Assembly: GCF_024494595.1 (NCBI RefSeq)
Contig: NZ_JANHDI010000006.1
Span: 229,398-293,397, forward strand
Source of the DNA: Halobellus rarus
Lineage (GTDB): Archaea > Halobacteriota > Halobacteria > Halobacteriales > Haloferacaceae
Direction of reading: 5' to 3'
DNA: 64,000 bases
Positions 59,824-64,000 of the stretch are shown piece by piece; positions within the stretch are counted from its first letter, which is position 1; every line of letters begins with the position of its first letter. Both the position numbers and the translations under genes were made by a program. The notes beneath the pieces are model-generated. The model searched no databases. It was given only the letters and a program-made list of their open reading frames with translations, and was not told the origin of the DNA.

Positions 59824-60930
59824 TTACGTACTCTCGCGGATCCGTTCGGCGACGGTCTCGAAGGTCACGCTCTGCTCAGCATCGGGAGAGACGCGATTGA
59901 CGACGAGGTCGAGCACGTTCAGCTGACGGAGTAGTTCGCGCGTTCGTTCGTGATCGATGTCCAGGTGGCGATGGACCTCGTGGACGGTTCGAGCCTGCAA
60001 AACGACTTCAACGAGTTCGCGAAGCGTGACGTCGTCCGGCAAGCCGACGCCGTCCGTGAGTAAATCGCCCGTCGTGAGCGGCTCCGCACAGTCAGCTTCT
60101 CTCCTGGTGAATTCGGGCTGTGAGGTGCCCGCTCGCACCGAAGTGAGTGCTTCCGAGCCCTGCGTCGAACGGGTCTGAGCGTCCCGTACAGGCTGGGCGT
60201 ACGTCTCCAACGAACCGTCGGTTGTCCCACCGGACTCACTCCGGTCGGGCGTCGCATTCGACCCCGGCGAGTGTACGCCCGCATCGATCATATACCGGCG
60301 AACAGTTTCGGCGGATACGTCGAGTTCGATCAGATCGCTCATCTGATCGAAGGTCTCCGAGAACTCGTACAGCCGACGAAGGTACGCCGTGTCCTCGAAG
60401 GCGGGAACGGATTTGGTACGCACCCCATCGAGGGCCGACTCGATTCCGTCTCTCTCACACTCAGCTGCATCTCCGTCAGTATCCGTCATCTCGCCCGACG
60501 CAAGGGGAGAAACGGCGCAGGATTCGTTCGTATGCGTACTGTTGGGAGACTCGCTGTCGGCAACGTCGATTATAACACTAAGTTCGATCATGAGCTCCCC
60601 TTCGCTCGTCTCGAGCTCGTTCGGAGAGATCGATAACTCCCTCTCGCCGTCGCCGTATCTTCTCGTGACATCCGGTAGCAACGTCGAAAGGAGATCCTCA
60701 AGACGGAACGTGACGACTGGTCCAGCGTCATCTATCGATGCCGTCGAAGAGGAGAACGACAGCGGGGAATCCCCGTTCAGGAAGTCGCTGACAGACACGC
60801 TTATTTCCACGGTTGCGGACACTGATTCCTGCTGTTCGACCGTGACCTCTACCCGGCGTACGGATCGACCATTTCGGTCGAACTCTTCGAGCACGTTCGA
60901 CAGTGTCTCGAACGAGGAGTGCAATTCCAT
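59824..60930 (-). CDS. Uncharacterised haloarchaeal protein with HTH-like C-terminal regions
   Basis: A 368-residue acidic protein that I do not recognise as a named family. The first 130 residues are beta-rich (RRVEVTVEQQESVSATVEIS). Around residues 180-215, YLRRLYEFSETFDQMSDLIELD then SAETVRRYMIDAGVH reads like a helix-turn-helix. After a Ser/Thr/Gly linker, residues 285-350 hold a second HTH-like pair (TLRELVEVVLQARTVHEV, HRHLDIDHERTRELLRQLNV). Two such modules on a long linker suggest a DNA-binding or adaptor protein. Monocistronic, transcribed away from the threonine operon. Confidence 0.7.
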   Translation of the reverse strand: MELHSSFETLSNVLEEFDRNGRSVRRVEVTVEQQESVSATVEISVSVSDFLNGDSPLSFSSSTASIDDAGPVVTFRLEDLLSTLLPDVTRRYGDGERELSISPNELETSEGELMIELSVIIDVADSESPNSTHTNESCAVSPLASGEMTDTDGDAAECERDGIESALDGVRTKSVPAFEDTAYLRRLYEFSETFDQMSDLIELDVSAETVRRYMIDAGVHSPGSNATPDRSESGGTTDGSLETYAQPVRDAQTRSTQGSEALTSVRAGTSQPEFTRREADCAEPLTTGDLLTDGVGLPDDVTLRELVEVVLQARTVHEVHRHLDIDHERTRELLRQLNVLDLVVNRVSPDAEQSVTFETVAERIREST

Positions 60931-61104
60931 TCCGCGCTCACAGCACTGAATCCGCCATAGGAATATATAAATCCACGTGGAATGCTCTGAACGCTGGAGC
61001 TACAGCGGGTTTGCCGTTTTCAGGGGGCTGGTGATAGGTTCAGCCCTCTGCAGCCGAGTGTTCACATATTACTATAAAACATATTAATAACATATACAAT
61101 TATT

Positions 61105-61129
61105 GCAGGTTAGTATATTTATAACCTGC
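61105..61129. promoter_or_regulatory. Inverted repeat enclosing the TATA box of the threonine operon
   Basis: GCAGGTTA (61105-61112) and TAACCTGC (61122-61129) are perfect inverted repeats. The 9-base interval plus edges hold TATATTTA (61114-61121), about 37-44 bases before the dehydrogenase ATG. A protein bound here would block TBP, so it is a strong candidate repressor site. Confidence 0.65.
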
Positions 61130-61157
61130 TGTCCCCAGTCCAGCTAAATGCACAGCA

Positions 61158-62093
61158 ATGGATACAATCCTAGTCACCGGAGCGCTCGGCCAGATCGGTT
61201 CCGAACTCACGCCGACGCTCCGAACTCGATACGACAACGTGGAAGTAGTGGCCAGTGATATCGAACCTGACCCGGAGACATCGCCGCCCTACGAGACCGT
61301 CGACGTGACCGACCGTGCTCAAATCGAGGCAGTCGTTCAGGAGTACGATGTCGATACCGTGTTCCACCTGGCAGCACTGTTGTCGGCCGCCGGCGAACAG
61401 AATCCGGACAGAGCGTTCGAGGTGAACGTCGGGGGACTGCACAACGTCCTCGAGGTCGGACGGGAGTACGAACTCGACCGCATCGTGGTCCCGAGTTCGA
61501 TCGCGGTGTACGGGCCCTCGACTCCGAGTAATCCGTCCGAGCGCACAATCCGGGCCCCGACGACGATGTACGGAATCACGAAGGTTCTAGCGGAAGATCT
61601 CGGTGCGTATTATCACCAGAAATATGATTTGGACGTTCGGGGGATCAGGCTCCCGGGAATCGTGAGTCACAAAACCAGACCAGACGGCGGGACGACCGAC
61701 TACGCCGTCGATGCCTTTTACGAGGCGGTCGACAAAGGCGAATACTCCTACTTCGTTCGAGAGGACACGCGGCTCCCGATGGTGTATATGTCCGATGCGA
61801 TCGATGCGCTCATCAATCTCGCAGAGGCGGACGAATCGGACCTGCGGTTTCAGTGTGAGTACAACATCTCCGCGCTGAGTTTCACCGCGAGTGAATTGAG
61901 CGACCGAATCGAAGAACGCATCGGTCGGTTCGACGCCCGATACGAACCCGACGAGCGACAGTCGATCGCGGACTCGTGGCCGAGCACCCTCGACGACACG
62001 GCCGCACGGACTGACTGGGGGTGGTCAGCCAAGTACGACCTCGACCGGGTCGTCGACGAGATGGTTCAGAACCTCCAGAGAGGGGCCGAATGA
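61158..62093 (+). CDS. L-threonine 3-dehydrogenase, SDR type
   Basis: A 311-residue extended SDR enzyme. TGALGQIGSEL (7-17) is the NAD site, HLAALLSAAGEQNPD follows, and the catalytic Tyr138/Lys142 lie in APTTMYGITKVLAEDLG, the form found in SDR-type threonine dehydrogenases. It oxidises threonine to 2-amino-3-oxobutyrate. The next gene is KBL, which cleaves that product to glycine and acetyl-CoA, and this makes the assignment firm. The promoter contains an inverted repeat around the TATA box at 61105-61129. Confidence 0.9.
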   Translation: MDTILVTGALGQIGSELTPTLRTRYDNVEVVASDIEPDPETSPPYETVDVTDRAQIEAVVQEYDVDTVFHLAALLSAAGEQNPDRAFEVNVGGLHNVLEVGREYELDRIVVPSSIAVYGPSTPSNPSERTIRAPTTMYGITKVLAEDLGAYYHQKYDLDVRGIRLPGIVSHKTRPDGGTTDYAVDAFYEAVDKGEYSYFVREDTRLPMVYMSDAIDALINLAEADESDLRFQCEYNISALSFTASELSDRIEERIGRFDARYEPDERQSIADSWPSTLDDTAARTDWGWSAKYDLDRVVDEMVQNLQRGAE

Positions 62094-62252
62094 GTACTCC
62101 TCGCGCCCGACACCGAAGGGGTTCACCGGGTGTTGCTGATCGGTCGGTGGCGAGATATCGGTCTGTGAGTCAACGTCCGTTTCCCTTCCCGTGATCGAGG
62201 GCCGAGGAACCCACATCAGAAACACAACCGAAACAAACACTACCAATAACTA

Positions 62253-63434
62253 ATGACACGAAACAAAACCGCATACCTGCGCAGGAAATACGAGGAAATG
62301 AACGAACGGGGCGAAACGTGGCCGCTCAAACAACTAGAGACGGCATCCCAAGCGAGGCCGGTCGTCGAGGGGCAAGAGGTGATTATGCTCGCCTCGAACA
62401 ACTACCTGGACCTGGCGAACGACGCCCGTCTCCGGGAGGCAGCCGTGGACGCGGTCGAGAGATTCGGCGTCGGTGCGGGATCCGACTGGTCGATCGCGGG
62501 GTACACCGAACTGCAGGACGAACTCCACGACGCCATCGCCGAATTCAAAGGAACCGAGGGGGGACTGTCCTATCAAACCGGGTTCTCGGTGAACGCCGGC
62601 CTACTCCCGCAGTTGTTGGACGACGGCGACGTGTACGTCTCCGACGAATACAACCACGGGAGCATCATCGACGGAATCCGACTCTCCCCTGCTGACTCTC
62701 TCGTGTACGACCATTCAGATATGTCCGATCTGGAGCGGGTTCTACGGTCGGCGCGCAGTAATTACAATCGGATTATCGTGGTGACCGACGGGGTATTCTC
62801 GATGGACGGTGACGTGGCAAAACTCGACGAGATTCACCGCCTCGCCGAGGAGTACCAAGCGATGACGTACGTCGACGACTGTCACGGTGAAGGGGTTCTG
62901 GGTGACGGCCACGGCATCACAGGCGAGTTCGGTCTCGAAGAAGAGATCGACTTTCAGATGGGTAGTTTCTCGAAGGCCTGTGGCGGGTTCGGCGGAATGC
63001 TCGCTGGCGATCGACACGTCGTAGATTTCGCGTACAACACGTCGAGGACGTGGTTGCTGAGTGCTGGCTATCCCCCCGCCGTCGCGGCCGCGAACAAGCG
63101 CGCTCTCGAGATCATCGACGAAGAGCCCGAACGCGTCCGGGATCTGTGGAGCAAACGCGAGTACTTCCAGTCCGAACTGGAAGATCTGGGGTACGATACG
63201 GGAGTGAGTGAAACGCCGATTGTTCCAGTGATGATCGGAGACAGTAAGACGGCCAAAGAGTTCGCGGAGCGACTGTTTGAGAAGGGCGTGTTCGCCCTCT
63301 CGATCGTCTATCCGATGGTTCCACGCGGGGAGGCGCGAATCCGTAATCAAATAAACGTCGGGCTCACCGAGACAGACCTCAATGAGGCCTTACGAGTCTA
63401 CGACGAGGTCGGTCGAGAGCTCGATATTATCTGA
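62253..63434 (+). CDS. kbl: Glycine C-acetyltransferase (2-amino-3-ketobutyrate CoA ligase)
   Basis: A 393-residue alpha-oxoamine synthase. LASNNYLDLANDARLREAA at about 46-64 is the opening signature, SDEYNHGSIIDGIRLS follows at 130-145, VTDGVFSMDGD at 177-187, the PLP-binding Lys241 is in GSFSKACGGFGG, and TYVDDCHGEGVLG carries the PLP-contacting Asp/His. It splits 2-amino-3-oxobutyrate with CoA to glycine and acetyl-CoA, partner of the dehydrogenase 159 bases upstream. Relative to 8-amino-7-oxononanoate synthase, the genomic partner decides for KBL. Glycine made here can feed the gcv system at 34-40 kb. Confidence 0.92.
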   Translation: MTRNKTAYLRRKYEEMNERGETWPLKQLETASQARPVVEGQEVIMLASNNYLDLANDARLREAAVDAVERFGVGAGSDWSIAGYTELQDELHDAIAEFKGTEGGLSYQTGFSVNAGLLPQLLDDGDVYVSDEYNHGSIIDGIRLSPADSLVYDHSDMSDLERVLRSARSNYNRIIVVTDGVFSMDGDVAKLDEIHRLAEEYQAMTYVDDCHGEGVLGDGHGITGEFGLEEEIDFQMGSFSKACGGFGGMLAGDRHVVDFAYNTSRTWLLSAGYPPAVAAANKRALEIIDEEPERVRDLWSKREYFQSELEDLGYDTGVSETPIVPVMIGDSKTAKEFAERLFEKGVFALSIVYPMVPRGEARIRNQINVGLTETDLNEALRVYDEVGRELDII

Positions 63435-63493
63435 CCGGACGACGAGGAATCGATCGACCGATGCCCCCGCCAGCGAACCGGGCAGACGATGGA

Positions 63494-64000
63494 TCAGATA
63501 GCGGTGACGCGGGTGAACTCGTCGTCGAGCGCTTGGGCGTCCTCGGGCAGCAACGCCACAACGAGGTAGTCCGCGTAGTCCGCGAAGTACTCCACCAAGT
63601 CGGCGATCCGGTCCGAATCGATCGCTTCCAAAGAGTCCAACAGCATGAACGGCACCGTCTCGTGGAGGTCGTGGACCAGATACCCCGCCAGCGCGAAGAT
63701 CAGTCCCGTCACCTCCCGTTCACTTTCCGAGAGGTGGTCGATCGTGTCCTCGTAGGCCGCCCCGTTTTCGGTCGTCCGCACGATGTGCAACTCGAAGCGC
63801 GTCTGCCCCTCGCTCGTTCCAGCCCCCTCGATCCGCTCGATCCAGATCCGCTCGATGTTCTCGTAGCCCAGCAGTTCCAGAATCGACTCCATGTGCTCGT
63901 TGAACGAGTCGACGGCCTCCGCTTCGATCTGGTCGATCTTCGTCCGCTGGTCGGTGAGTTCCTCGACCAACTCCGAGCGCTCCTCGCGGAGCTCGTCCGC
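63494..64000 (-). CDS. Archaea-specific SMC-related protein, C-terminal part, 5' end outside window
   Basis: The last 168 codons are visible and the gene continues beyond the right edge. A coiled coil (LREERSELVEELTDQRTKID then QIEAEAVDSFNEHMESILE) leads into an ABC-type head: HLSESEREVTGLIFALAGYL matches the SMC/Rad50 signature helix, and PFMLLDSLEAIDSDRIADLV is the Walker B and D-loop. The short head and single visible coil fit the archaea-specific SMC-related proteins of haloarchaea rather than canonical SMC or Rad50. Probable role in DNA maintenance, by family only. Confidence 0.85.
   Translation of the reverse strand, partial: ADELREERSELVEELTDQRTKIDQIEAEAVDSFNEHMESILELLGYENIERIWIERIEGAGTSEGQTRFELHIVRTTENGAAYEDTIDHLSESEREVTGLIFALAGYLVHDLHETVPFMLLDSLEAIDSDRIADLVEYFADYADYLVVALLPEDAQALDDEFTRVTAI

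Noticed and set aside
1..64000. tRNA, rRNA, CRISPR arrays and complete insertion sequences
   Set aside because: Intergenic stretches were read for T-loop motifs, regularly spaced repeats and inverted ends; none was convincing. The only tandem repeat is the 35-bp unit at gcvH.

Overview
The window is haloarchaeal chromosome (class Halobacteria). The proteins are acidic and the DNA is GC-rich, with AT-rich intergenic stretches. Many genes start leaderless, 25-30 bases after an archaeal TATA box. Family markers include HalOD1 output domains, a Tat lipoprotein signal on a solute-binding protein, split GcvPA/GcvPB and an archaea-specific SMC-related protein. I saw no rRNA, tRNA, CRISPR array or intact insertion sequence.

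Layout. 0-3.8 kb: nucleotide-sugar genes on the minus strand (sugar nucleotidyltransferase, glmS, a partial epimerase). 4-8.3 kb: small regulatory proteins (two HalOD1, a zinc ribbon, a winged-helix protein) and an FG-GAP repeat protein. 8.5-19.8 kb: an aromatic-acid region with an FAD monooxygenase/OYE fusion, a sodium:solute symporter with a small membrane partner, an aryl-acid AMP ligase, two IclR regulators, an iron alcohol dehydrogenase and an aldehyde dehydrogenase. 20-24.6 kb: a cation/Ca antiporter, an MDR-PTPS-methyltransferase trio and an RHH regulator. 24.8-30.4 kb: a tight operon of an Nramp-like carrier, HyuA, HyuB and an Asp/Glu-racemase-like enzyme. 30.6-33.9 kb: an MDR reductase, a PRC-barrel protein, a methyltransferase and a second antiporter. 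34.4-40.1 kb: a core-MetE-like methyltransferase and the glycine cleavage genes gcvT-H-PA-PB, with a truncated flavoprotein start at the end.

40.5-59.5 kb is the most unusual part. It holds two IclR regulators, one single-domain and four tandem double-domain SnoaL-like proteins, an MBL hydrolase, a hydroxyisobutyrate-dehydrogenase-like enzyme, an aldehyde dehydrogenase, a complete PotABCD-type ABC importer, a LigM-type aromatic O-demethylase, a type I extradiol dioxygenase, an HpcH/HpaI aldolase and a VOC protein. Two identical 17-bp palindromes flank the second IclR gene, one facing the ABC operon and one facing ligM. 59.8-64 kb: an unrecognised haloarchaeal protein, threonine dehydrogenase plus KBL, and an SMC-like fragment.

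Working together (inference): this looks like a catabolic segment for lignin-derived or related aromatics. LigM would put methyl groups on folate, the core-MetE-like enzyme could move them on, and the extradiol enzyme and aldolase would open and cut the ring. Threonine degradation (TDH+KBL) makes glycine, which the glycine cleavage system turns into methylene-folate. Palindromes sit at the promoters of most of these units, consistent with substrate-responsive IclR control.
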